Shown here: positions 29,552 to 37,570 of the stretch, piece after piece
Position numbering within the stretch: the stretch's first letter is position 1
Layout of the letters: each line of letters begins with the position of its first letter
Assembly: GCA_016937575.1 (NCBI GenBank)
Contig: JAFHKN010000002.1
Location: 868,001 to 932,000 of the forward strand
Source: Roseomonas aeriglobus
GTDB lineage: Bacteria > Pseudomonadota > Alphaproteobacteria > Sphingomonadales > Sphingomonadaceae
Direction: 5' to 3'
Length of the DNA: 64,000 nt
Translations under genes and position numbers: made by a program
Notes under the pieces: generated by a model
The model's database searches: none
The model's input: only the letters and a program-made list of their open reading frames with translations
What the model was told of the DNA's origin: nothing

Positions 29552-30528
29552 AGCGCGCGCACCGTGACGGTTTCGGCATCGGCGATGGCGAGCGGATTAC
29601 GGACCGGCAGCGTGAACGGGGCGGCCTCCACCTCGAACACGTCACCGGCCTGTGGTGTCACACCGTCGCTGAACGACAGTGTCGCGGTGCCGTAGAAATG
29701 GACGTGGACGTCGCCCGGACGACGGAAACCGGCGTATTTGAAGTGGTGATGCTCTAAATTCGCCAGGCTGTGCGACATGTTCACCTCGCCGCTGACGAAG
29801 GGCTTTTCCCACAGCACCGCGCCGTCGCGGACGATGCGGCTGGTTCCGCGCACGTCTTGCGGCAGCTCGCCCAGCAGCAGTTCGGGGCCGAGCGCCGCGG
29901 CGCGGAGCTTCGAATGCGCCAGCCACAGATAATTGCCCCGTTCGGTGACGTGATCGGAAAACTCATTGCCCAGCGCATAGCCGAGCCGCACGGGCGCACC
30001 GTCCGCGCCGATCAGGTAGATGCCGGCGATTTCGGGCTCCTCGCCCCCGTCGAGCGCGAAGGCGGGACTGACCAGCGGCTCGTCGGGCGCGGCCAGGATC
30101 GCGCCATCGCCCTTGTAGAACCATTCGGGCTGCACGCCCGTCGCGCCTGCGGCAGGCTTCCCGCCCTCGACGCCCATCAGGAACATCTTCATCGAATCGG
30201 TGGGATCGGGGTTCTCCGCCGCTTTCTTGTGCATGGCATCGCGCCCCTCGGCCGAGCCGAGGTGGGTCAGGCCGGTGCCCGACACGAGAAGATGCGCGGC
30301 GTCGTCATGGTCGATCGGCGCCAGCAGGCGGACAGTTGCCAGATCGATCGCGTCGCCCAGCCGGTCACTGGCCAGCGTGGCGAGCGTCGTGCCTGCGGCG
30401 ATGGCCTCCTGTGCCAGCGCGAGGGTCGTGGTCGCCCCGGTAATGCGGCGCGCACCGTCCGACGTGATTGCGGCCACGCCGCGCACGCCGTCATCAAACT
30501 GAACCAGGCTTGTTACCGCCACTTTCAC
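29548..30528 (-). CDS. AraD1-like fumarylacetoacetate hydrolase-fold enzyme
   Basis: This is a 326-residue protein of the AraD1 / FAH-like group. The C-terminal FAH fold shows the metal-binding acids in GGEEPEIAGIYLIG (E-x-E-like) and GNEFSDHVTERGNYLWLAHSKLRAAALGPELL, then DVRGTSRIVRDGAVLWEKPF. The GTG start at 30528 has AGGGGAG six bases upstream. It opens the operon with the sugar 1-dehydrogenase and regulator. The galactose route as encoded needs no such hydrolase. A 2,4-diketo-3-deoxy-pentonate hydrolase (pyruvate plus glycolate) in arabinose use is a reasonable guess, but the reaction is unproven. Confidence 0.8.
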   Translation of the reverse strand: MKVAVTSLVQFDDGVRGVAAITSDGARRITGATTTLALAQEAIAAGTTLATLASDRLGDAIDLATVRLLAPIDHDDAAHLLVSGTGLTHLGSAEGRDAMHKKAAENPDPTDSMKMFLMGVEGGKPAAGATGVQPEWFYKGDGAILAAPDEPLVSPAFALDGGEEPEIAGIYLIGADGAPVRLGYALGNEFSDHVTERGNYLWLAHSKLRAAALGPELLLGELPQDVRGTSRIVRDGAVLWEKPFVSGEVNMSHSLANLEHHHFKYAGFRRPGDVHVHFYGTATLSFSDGVTPQAGDVFEVEAAPFTLPVRNPLAIADAETVTVRAL

Positions 30529-30576
30529 GCTACTCCCCTCCCACGATACAGGATCATGTTAACCCGCATCGATTGA

Positions 30577-30592
30577 ATAACTCAGACATTAT
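30577..30592. promoter_or_regulatory. Candidate GntR operator between AraD1-like gene and dgoK
   Basis: ATAACTCAGACATTAT (reverse complement ATAATGTCTGAGTTAT) has symmetric ATAA/TTAT ends around TGTCTGAG. It shares TGTCTGAGT with the sites at 23869 and 48931. It lies in the 109-bp divergent promoter of the dgoK and AraD1 operons. Confidence 0.5.
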
Positions 30593-30637
30593 GATAGGGC
30601 CGGCAAAACGGGCTGGCAAGTCCGATGGGGAGACGAA

Positions 30638-31510
30638 ATGAGCGGTCAGTGGTTGGCGATCGACTGGGGGACGACCAATCGGCGCGTCTACCGGATCGAT
30701 GAAGACGGCGCGGTTGGCGAAAGCGCGCGCGACGACCGCGGTATCCTTGCGGTTCCGGCTGGGAGCTATCCGGCGGAGGTTGCGGAAATCCGTGCGCGGT
30801 TCGGCGACCTGCCGATCCTGTGCGCCGGCATGGTCGGGTCGAACCGCGGCTGGACGGAACTGCCCTATGTCGCCTGTCCGGCCGGAGTCGACGCGGTGGC
30901 GCAAGCGGTGCGTTGGGTCGAGCCGGGCCGTACCGCAATCGTGCCAGGCGTCACGGTTTCCAACGGCCCGCGCCGCGACGTGATGCGGGGCGAGGAGGTG
31001 CAGCTGCTCGGCGCGATCGCCGCCGGCCTGGCGCCCGGCGACGCCGTGCTCTGCCAGCCGGGGACGCACTGCAAATGGGCGTGGATGGCGGACGGACAGA
31101 TCGAGCGCTTCGTTACTGCCATGACCGGCGAGCTCTACGCGTTGCTCGGCAAACACAGCCTGCTCGCGGCGCAGATGACCGGCCATGCGACGCCGGGCGT
31201 CGATTTTCTGGCCGGCGTCGCCGATGGAGCCGACGGCGACTTGAGCGCCCGGCTGTTCGGCGTGCGTGCCGATGCGGTGACGGGGGAGGGCGCGATCGGC
31301 GACGCCGCATCCTATATCAGCGGCTTGCTGATCGGTGCCGACGTTCAGCAACGGCTGGGGGCGGGGGATCATGTTCATGTCCTCGCCGACGCGGCGCTCG
31401 GCGGCCTGTATGTCGCGGCGATCGAAGCGGCGGGCGGGCAGGCGACGCTGATCGACAGCCACGCGGCGTTCGTCGCCGGCATCACCAAAATCTGGAGCCT
31501 GATTCGATGA
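30638..31510 (+). CDS. dgoK: 2-dehydro-3-deoxygalactonokinase
   Basis: This is a 290-residue kinase that phosphorylates 2-keto-3-deoxygalactonate at C6. The N-terminal WLAIDWGTTNRRVYRID is the phosphate-binding loop of the DgoK family. LCAGMVGSNRGWTELPYVACPA and PGTHCKWAWMADGQIERF are further signatures. GTGGGGAGACGAA precedes the ATG. It overlaps the aldolase gene by four bases (ATGA). Confidence 0.93.
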   Translation: MSGQWLAIDWGTTNRRVYRIDEDGAVGESARDDRGILAVPAGSYPAEVAEIRARFGDLPILCAGMVGSNRGWTELPYVACPAGVDAVAQAVRWVEPGRTAIVPGVTVSNGPRRDVMRGEEVQLLGAIAAGLAPGDAVLCQPGTHCKWAWMADGQIERFVTAMTGELYALLGKHSLLAAQMTGHATPGVDFLAGVADGADGDLSARLFGVRADAVTGEGAIGDAASYISGLLIGADVQQRLGAGDHVHVLADAALGGLYVAAIEAAGGQATLIDSHAAFVAGITKIWSLIR

Positions 31511-32133
31511 CCGTGCCGAGTGATTTCGTCCAAGCCTTCGCCCGTTGCCCACTGGTCGCGATCCTGCGCGGCATAACGCCGGACGAGGTCGATGCGGTCG
31601 GCGATGTGCTGGTCGAGGCGGGGTTTTCGCTGATCGAAGTGCCACTCAACTCGCCCGATCCCCTGGTGTCGATCGAGCGAATGGCGAAGCGGCTGGACGG
31701 GCGCGCGTTGGTGGGCGCCGGCACCGTGCTGACGCCGGCACAGGTGACCGATGTGGCGGGTGCGGGCGGGCGGATCATCGTGTCGCCGAATACCGATCGG
31801 CACGTCATCGCCGCGACGGTCGAGCAGGGGCTCGCCTCGCTGCCCGGTTGCTTCACCCCGACCGATGCCTTCGCGGCGCTGAAGGCGGGTGCGCATGCGC
31901 TGAAATTCTTCCCGGCTGAGGTATTGGGGCCGGCTGGCGTCAAGGCGATCGGTGCGGTGTTGCCGAAGGATGTTCTGCGCCTGGCGGTCGGCGGGGTGAC
32001 GCCGGCGACGCTGCCGGCCTGGCGTGCGGCGGGGATCGATGGCTTCGGGCTGGGGTCGGCGCTCTACAGCGTCGGCAAGTCGGCAGCCGACGTCGCCACC
32101 GCGGCCCGCGCCTTTGTGGCGGCGCTGGCGTGA
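31507..32133 (+). CDS. dgoA: 2-dehydro-3-deoxy-6-phosphogalactonate aldolase
   Basis: This is a 208-residue class I aldolase that splits KDPGal to pyruvate and glyceraldehyde 3-phosphate. PLVAILRGITPDEV holds the conserved Glu-region start, GAGTVLTPAQV follows, and LKFFPAEVLGPAGVKA carries the Schiff-base lysine (LKFFPAE). The sequence matches the DgoA type rather than Eda. Its start overlaps the dgoK stop and its own stop overlaps the start of the next gene, so three genes are coupled. Confidence 0.93.
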   Translation: MTVPSDFVQAFARCPLVAILRGITPDEVDAVGDVLVEAGFSLIEVPLNSPDPLVSIERMAKRLDGRALVGAGTVLTPAQVTDVAGAGGRIIVSPNTDRHVIAATVEQGLASLPGCFTPTDAFAALKAGAHALKFFPAEVLGPAGVKAIGAVLPKDVLRLAVGGVTPATLPAWRAAGIDGFGLGSALYSVGKSAADVATAARAFVAALA

Positions 32134-32828
32134 GCCTGACCCGGCGCGTCACGATGGCGGGGGGCTTGAGCCTGATCGCCGGCTGCGCGCTGCCGCTGCG
32201 GGCACGCGAACAATTGCTCTATTGCGACGACTTTCGTGACGGCCTCCGCCAGTGGCTCGTCGAGGCGGAGAAGCCAGGGCGGATCAGTGCGACGGGCGGC
32301 GTGCTCGACGTCGCGGTGCCGGCGGGTGTGACGCTCTGGTTCCGGCCGGTGCTGGAGGGGCCGGTGGCGATCGACTTTAGCGTGACGCCGGTTTCCGAAG
32401 GCGGCGAATGGGACACGGTCAGCGACGTCAATTGCTTCTGGATGGCAACCGATTCCCGTGCGCCGGGCGGCGACGTGCTGGCGCGGGCGCGGAGCGGCGC
32501 GTTTGCGGACTATGACGAGTTGCGGACCTATTATGCCGGGATCGGCGGCAACCGGAACACGACGACGCGGTTCCGGCGCTATGTCGGTCAGCGTGAGAAC
32601 CGGCCGTTGTTGCCGCAGCACGATCTGTCGGGGGCGGCGAACATGCTGGTGCCGAATCGCCCGATCCGTATCCGCCTGATCGCGAATGGGCGGCGGATCG
32701 CGCTGATCCGGGACGGCGCGGTGCTGTTCGCACTCGACGATCCGCAGCCATATACGCGCGGCCATTTCGGACTGCGGACGACATGGAGCCATCTGCGGGG
32801 GACCGACTTCCGGGTGTGGCGCTTGTGA
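32130..32828 (+). CDS. DUF6250-like lipoprotein
   Basis: This is a 232-residue protein. The N-terminus SLTRRVTMAGGLSLIAGCALP combines a twin-arginine pair with a lipobox (LIAGC), so a Tat-exported lipoprotein is likely. The body (LLYCDDFRDGLRQWLVE, YYAGIGGNRNTTTRFRRYVG, GHFGLRTTWSHLRGTDFRVWRL) is a beta-sandwich of the concanavalin-like type found in DUF6250 proteins, which accompany carbohydrate enzymes. The GTG start overlaps the dgoA stop (GTGA). A carbohydrate-binding or lyase role outside the cell is plausible but unproven. Confidence 0.75.
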   Translation: MSLTRRVTMAGGLSLIAGCALPLRAREQLLYCDDFRDGLRQWLVEAEKPGRISATGGVLDVAVPAGVTLWFRPVLEGPVAIDFSVTPVSEGGEWDTVSDVNCFWMATDSRAPGGDVLARARSGAFADYDELRTYYAGIGGNRNTTTRFRRYVGQRENRPLLPQHDLSGAANMLVPNRPIRIRLIANGRRIALIRDGAVLFALDDPQPYTRGHFGLRTTWSHLRGTDFRVWRL

Positions 32829-32836
32829 TCCAAAAA

Positions 32837-32955
32837 TCCTCCCCTGCAAGGGGAGGTGGCGCGCGGCACGCGCGACGGAGGGGGGTCCCGTTCTCGATGG
32901 GGTGACACCCTTTCGTCAGGCCTGGGGCCTGCCACCTCCCCCCCGCAGGGGAGGA
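32837..32955. repeat. Intergenic inverted repeat
   Basis: TCCTCCCCTGCAAGGGGAGG (32837-32856) and its neighbour GTGGC pair with GCCACCTCCCCCCCGCAGGGGAGGA (32931-32955). The centre has GGAGGGGGTCCC and GGGTGACACCC. It is the same family as 26876-26995, and here lies between converging genes. Confidence 0.75.
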
Positions 32956-32957
32956 TT

Positions 32958-35855
32958 CTATGGCTCTCGAATCACCGCCAGCTTCGCCATCCCCGACGGC
33001 TTGCCCGGCTCTGCGCGCACGATCAGCGACAGCGTGCGCTCGCCCGGGGCCGCCGGAATCGGAGCCGTCATCGGCGCCGGCGCCGGATCGCTTTTCTCAG
33101 CGACCTTCTTCCCATCCAGCCACAGCTCCGCGCTACCGCGAATTTCGGTGAAGACGATCCGCCCGCCCTTCGCCCGCACGCGGGCTTGCGGGGTGAAGCT
33201 TAGATAATACGCATTCCAGGGCCCCTCTGCGCTTGGCCCTTCCAGCCGACCGGGACGACCGACCGACAGCGCGAAGCGATCTTCGGTTGCGGGGGGCGGT
33301 GTGGGGCCGGGGCGCTCGGCCTGGAAGGGGAGGCGGCGCCAGACCGACAGCAGCATCTCGGGCCGCGTCACCGCGACCGACGCGCGGGGTTTCGCGGCGA
33401 TACGGTCAAGCGTCAGCGTCGCGGGCTTCAAGCCCGGCGCGGTCGCGCGCAGCACGGTTCGGCCGCGGCCGGCATGGGCGCGGACGATGACCTGCGCCAG
33501 ACCGTTGAACAGCTTCCGAGCGTCGCCCTTCTCGGGATCATGGTCGTTCGGATTGCCGTTGCCCAAACCGATGATCGCGCCGCCGTCGATCGCAAAGCGC
33601 GCCGGCAGGTTGGCTGTCGGAACGTGACGCCCCCGCGCGTCGATCGCGTCGACCGTCACCGGCTGCACGTCCTCGCCGTCGCCGACCATCGTGCGACGGT
33701 CGGGCGTCAGGCGCAGCGCGACCGTTGGGCCCGCCGTCTCTACGCCTGAGCGCGCGATTTCGCGGCCGTTGCGATAGGCGATCGCCTCCAGCCGACCGGG
33801 CGCGTAGGGCACCTGGAACTCGGGCATCTTCAACCGATCGACCGCCGCTTCGCCGACCTTGCGACCGTTCAGCGTCAGCACGACGCGGTCGGCATTGGTC
33901 AGCGCGACCACCCGGATCGGCTGCCCCTCCTTGCCCGGCCACGTCCAGTGCGGTTGCAGCGCCAGCACGGGCGCGTCGTCGACCCATTGCGCGCGGTGCT
34001 GATGGAAGGCGAGCTTGGGGAAGCCGCACAGGTCCATGATGCCGAACAGGCTGGATGTCGTCGGCCATTCGAACGGCGTCGGCTCGCCATGATAGTCGAA
34101 CCCGGTCCACACGAACCCGCCGGCCAGAAACGGTCGCGTCGCGATCGCGCGCCAGCCGTCGCCATGCGTCGCGCCCCAGGGGGCGGCATTGTCGTCATAG
34201 CTCGACAGGATGTTGCGCGCCTTGTCGTCGGCCCATTCGCCGCGGATCTGGAAGGCGCTGGTGTCTTCCGAACTGGTCAGCGGTTTGTCGGGGAAGGCGG
34301 CGTGATATTTGTCGTATTGCGCGATCTGATAGTTGAAGCCGACGACGTCGACCGCCTTGCTGACGTTCGACGGCTCGAACATGCCGTTGTTCATCGCCGC
34401 GGTGACGGGGCGGCTGGTGTCGAGTGCCTTCACCGCCGCGGCCATGCGGCGGACCATCTCGTATCCCTGGACGGTGCCCTGCATCGGTTCTTCGTTGAAC
34501 ACCGACCACATGAAGACGCTGGGCCGATTGCGGTCGCGCCGCACCATCCAGGTCAGCTGCTTCATATAGTCTGGGCTGGGGTTGAACTGGCGGTTCTCGT
34601 CCATCACCAGCAGGCCGTGGCGGTCGCAGGCGTCGAGCAGCTCGGTCGGCGGCGCATTGTGCGACATGCGGATCGCGTTCGATCCCATCGCCTTGAGCCG
34701 CCGCACGCGCCAGTCCCACAGCGCATCGGGAATGGCGGTGCCGACACCGGCATGGTCCTGATGGTTGCAGGTGCCCTTGATCTTCAGCGGTCGGCCGTTG
34801 AGCTCGAAGCCCGTGCGGCTGTCGAAGCGGAACCAGCGGAAGCCGATCTTGATGCGGCGGGAGTCCAGCAGACGCTCGCCATCCAGAACGCGAACCTGAA
34901 GCGTGTAGAGATTGGGTGTGTCGGGCGACCAGAGCTCTACGTCGCCAACAGACATTTCGAAGCGAACAGCAGTCGGCTGAAGAGGAGCAACAGTCGCCGG
35001 CTTACCCCATCTCGGAGCATGCACGTCGTATGTTTTGCCGTCCGGGCGGATCAAAGCGGCGACGACATCTACCTGCTGTGCCGCTTCGCCGATGTTGGCG
35101 AGGTCAACGGTAACCGGCACGCTCCACGTTCCATCCGCCGCACGCACCGGATCGCAGTGCACCCCGTCGGTCACGATATGCACCGGCTCGCGCACCGCCA
35201 GCCAGACGTGGCGGTACATGCCCGCACCTTCGTACCACCAGCCTTCCATCTGGTCGGCATCGACGCGGATCGCGATGGTGTTCAGCTGGTCGCCGAAGCG
35301 GGCAAACGGCGTCAGATCGACGCGGATGCCGTTGTAGCCGCTCCAGTTGCGGTCGACGATCGTGCCGTTGATCCAGATCGTCGCATGGGTCGCGATCGCG
35401 CCGAAGTCGATCTCCAGGAACTTGCCCTGCAGCGCCGGGTCGAGGCGGATCGTGCGGCGATACCAGCCGATCCCGCGGCGGCGATAGCCTTGCGCGACGT
35501 TCGCCTGGGAATCGACCGGCGCCTCGATCGCCCAGTCGTGCGGCAGCTCGACTTCGCGCCAGTCGCTGTCGTCGAAACTGATCGCCGCAGCGCCGTGGGC
35601 CGCGCCGGCCTTGGCATTCTCGTAGCTTGGCTCATGCCCGGTGATGACCGGCATCGGGATGTCGCCGAGGTGGAACCGCCAGCCGCTGTCGAGTCGCAAC
35701 CGGCCCGGCTCCTCCGGCTCATAGGGCGTGTCGAGCCCGTCGCGGGGCGGCGGCATCGGCAGGTCCCAGTCGCGCGTCGCCGCCGCGATGGCGATGCCGG
35801 GGGCGGGCAGGAGAGCCGCGACCGAGGTCGAGCCCAGGAACGCGCGCCGGTCCAT
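32958..35855 (-). CDS. GH2 beta-galactosidase, Tat-exported
   Basis: This is a 965-residue glycoside hydrolase family 2 enzyme. The start MDRRAFLGSTSVAALLPAPG (ATG at 35855) is a twin-arginine leader. Then come the sugar-binding domain (HDWAIEAPVDSQANVAQGYRRRGIGWYRR), the immunoglobulin-like domain and the TIM barrel. ICMWS-type VFMWSVFNEEPMQG holds the acid/base Glu, and TSSEDTSAF the nucleophile Glu. A C-terminal domain of about 300 residues includes DUF4982-like and invasin-like parts. It probably removes beta-galactosyl residues of pectin galactan. It is two bases after the transporter gene, an operon. Confidence 0.88.
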   Translation of the reverse strand: MDRRAFLGSTSVAALLPAPGIAIAAATRDWDLPMPPPRDGLDTPYEPEEPGRLRLDSGWRFHLGDIPMPVITGHEPSYENAKAGAAHGAAAISFDDSDWREVELPHDWAIEAPVDSQANVAQGYRRRGIGWYRRTIRLDPALQGKFLEIDFGAIATHATIWINGTIVDRNWSGYNGIRVDLTPFARFGDQLNTIAIRVDADQMEGWWYEGAGMYRHVWLAVREPVHIVTDGVHCDPVRAADGTWSVPVTVDLANIGEAAQQVDVVAALIRPDGKTYDVHAPRWGKPATVAPLQPTAVRFEMSVGDVELWSPDTPNLYTLQVRVLDGERLLDSRRIKIGFRWFRFDSRTGFELNGRPLKIKGTCNHQDHAGVGTAIPDALWDWRVRRLKAMGSNAIRMSHNAPPTELLDACDRHGLLVMDENRQFNPSPDYMKQLTWMVRRDRNRPSVFMWSVFNEEPMQGTVQGYEMVRRMAAAVKALDTSRPVTAAMNNGMFEPSNVSKAVDVVGFNYQIAQYDKYHAAFPDKPLTSSEDTSAFQIRGEWADDKARNILSSYDDNAAPWGATHGDGWRAIATRPFLAGGFVWTGFDYHGEPTPFEWPTTSSLFGIMDLCGFPKLAFHQHRAQWVDDAPVLALQPHWTWPGKEGQPIRVVALTNADRVVLTLNGRKVGEAAVDRLKMPEFQVPYAPGRLEAIAYRNGREIARSGVETAGPTVALRLTPDRRTMVGDGEDVQPVTVDAIDARGRHVPTANLPARFAIDGGAIIGLGNGNPNDHDPEKGDARKLFNGLAQVIVRAHAGRGRTVLRATAPGLKPATLTLDRIAAKPRASVAVTRPEMLLSVWRRLPFQAERPGPTPPPATEDRFALSVGRPGRLEGPSAEGPWNAYYLSFTPQARVRAKGGRIVFTEIRGSAELWLDGKKVAEKSDPAPAPMTAPIPAAPGERTLSLIVRAEPGKPSGMAKLAVIREP

Positions 35856-35857
35856 CC

Positions 35858-37474
35858 TCAGCGCGTCCCGCTGGCGACGGGATTCTTCCCCCACAGCTGT
35901 TCGTAACGCCAGCCCGACAGATCCTCGACGATCGCCTGTGCCTCGGGCGAGGTCGGCGCGGTGCCGCCGGCGCGCAGATGGTCGATCTCCGCCATCAGCA
36001 CGTCATGCGTGCGGGCATTCAGGCGAAAGCGCCAGGACGCGATCAGCCCGAGCAGCATCACGACCATCGGCCCCAGCACCAGCAGCCAGGTGATGGTGGC
36101 GATCGCCTGCGGGGTCTGGACCACCTGTTCGACCGGCGTGCCCTTGGGCGGCGAAATGTACCCGCCTGCATCGATGACCCAGCCGGTGAAGATGATCGCG
36201 ATCGACTGGGCGAGCTTGCGCACCAGCGTCATCACGCCGGCGAATATGCCCTCGCGCCGCTGGCCCGTCACCGCCTCGTCCACGTCGGGCAGGTAGTTGT
36301 AGACCGACCAGGGCACGAAATTCAGCGTACCGCGCCCCAGACCCGCCAGGATGATTGGCACGAACAGCCAGAAGGCGAGCGTGGGACTGAAGGAGGCGAA
36401 GATGTTGCCGTCCATCGCGCGCAACTCGCCCACGAAGCCGGCCGGGCGCAGTAGGTAGAAGGCGAGGAACAGCGCCAGCCCCGCGATGAAGAAGCTGATC
36501 GCGATGCGGTACGCGACGACCGGGCCGGTGCGGATGACGATGCGGATCGCGATCAGCACCGAGATCAGCTGCGCGACATACATCGTCGTCAGCAGCTGCG
36601 AGATGATGAGGGTCGCCCCCATCATCACCGTCACGACGAAGATCGGGAAGGCGGTGTTGAAGATGTCCTGCGAGATATAGCCGCCCAGATAGATCGACAG
36701 ATGCTGGCGGAACGCGCGGATGCGCAGCGTCGAGAACAGGTCGCGGAACATCTTGACCGGGATCATCAGCGCGGTCGTCGGATCGAACGGCCGGGGCTGA
36801 ACCAGCTTCTCCGCCTCGGTGTAGGGCCGTTCCCAGGTGAAGATTACGACCAGCGTCACGACCAGGCTGAACAGCCCGCCGAAGATCGCCGCCATGATGA
36901 AGAAGGTGTCGGGCGAATCCGTGCCGCCCAGTTGGGCAATGATCAGCGTCGGCAGATAGGAGGCGAGGATCGCCGAGCTCTGCGCGACCAGCATCCGCGC
37001 GCCCGCGAACTTCGCCTTTTCGCGGTAATCGTTGGTCATCTCCGCGGCCAGCGTCTCCCACGGAATCAGGAACATCGTGTAGACGAATTCGAAGAAGATG
37101 AAGGTCAGCAGATAATAAGTGAAGCTGTGCCCGGCGATGAAGATCAGCGCAAAGCTGGGGAGCAGCGGAATGGTGATCAGCAGGAAGATCTTGCGCCGTC
37201 CGACCCTGCGCCCGATCCAGGTGTGGCGGAGGTTGTCGGAGACATAGCCGATCAACGGGCAGGTGATCGCCTCCAGCAGCCGCGGCAGGCCCAGGATCAG
37301 CCCGGCTTCGGCCGCCGACAGGTTGCAGAAGGTGGTGAAGAAATACAGCAGCCAGCCGGTGATGACCGCCTGTGCGCCGGCGCCGAGCATGTCGCCCGAT
37401 CCCCAGCCCCAATAATTATACCAGCGCGGCTGGCGGCGCATGCCCACACCTATGCTCGAGCTATCGCCGGCCAT
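35858..37474 (-). CDS. GPH-family sugar:cation symporter
   Basis: This is a 538-residue 12-helix transporter of the glycoside-pentoside-hexuronide (MelB) family. YNYWGWGSGDMLGAGAQAVITGWLLYFFTTFCNLS is the N-terminal region, and IGYVSDNLRHTWIGRRVGRRK is the signature loop with the Asp and GRR. IPWETLAAEM lies in the middle. Such transporters near uronate enzymes carry unsaturated galacturonides or rhamnogalacturonides. It precedes the GH2 gene and is divergent from the PL22 gene across 96 bp that hold a perfect palindrome. Confidence 0.88.
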   Translation of the reverse strand: MAGDSSSIGVGMRRQPRWYNYWGWGSGDMLGAGAQAVITGWLLYFFTTFCNLSAAEAGLILGLPRLLEAITCPLIGYVSDNLRHTWIGRRVGRRKIFLLITIPLLPSFALIFIAGHSFTYYLLTFIFFEFVYTMFLIPWETLAAEMTNDYREKAKFAGARMLVAQSSAILASYLPTLIIAQLGGTDSPDTFFIMAAIFGGLFSLVVTLVVIFTWERPYTEAEKLVQPRPFDPTTALMIPVKMFRDLFSTLRIRAFRQHLSIYLGGYISQDIFNTAFPIFVVTVMMGATLIISQLLTTMYVAQLISVLIAIRIVIRTGPVVAYRIAISFFIAGLALFLAFYLLRPAGFVGELRAMDGNIFASFSPTLAFWLFVPIILAGLGRGTLNFVPWSVYNYLPDVDEAVTGQRREGIFAGVMTLVRKLAQSIAIIFTGWVIDAGGYISPPKGTPVEQVVQTPQAIATITWLLVLGPMVVMLLGLIASWRFRLNARTHDVLMAEIDHLRAGGTAPTSPEAQAIVEDLSGWRYEQLWGKNPVASGTR

Positions 37475-37508
37475 TCGTCACCCTCCCCGAAAGGCTAAGC
37501 GCCTTTAC

Positions 37509-37521
37509 TCCACATTGTGGA
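37509..37521. promoter_or_regulatory. Perfect palindrome between GPH transporter and PL22 gene
   Basis: TCCACATTGTGGA is a 13-base perfect palindrome around a single central base, placed 35 bases from the transporter start and 50 from the PL22 start. A half copy (CCATGTGGA) follows at about 37533-37541. It is a likely regulator-binding site for both units. The regulator is not identified. Confidence 0.4.
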
Positions 37522-37570
37522 CAGCTATCATGCCATGTGGAAACAGTGCAAGCGTAAGCAGGAGAGTAGG

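Noticed and set aside
26876..32955. Composite transposon bounded by the two near-identical repeats
   Set aside because: No transposase lies between or beside them, the enclosed genes form normal operons, and many similar repeats occur elsewhere in the window.
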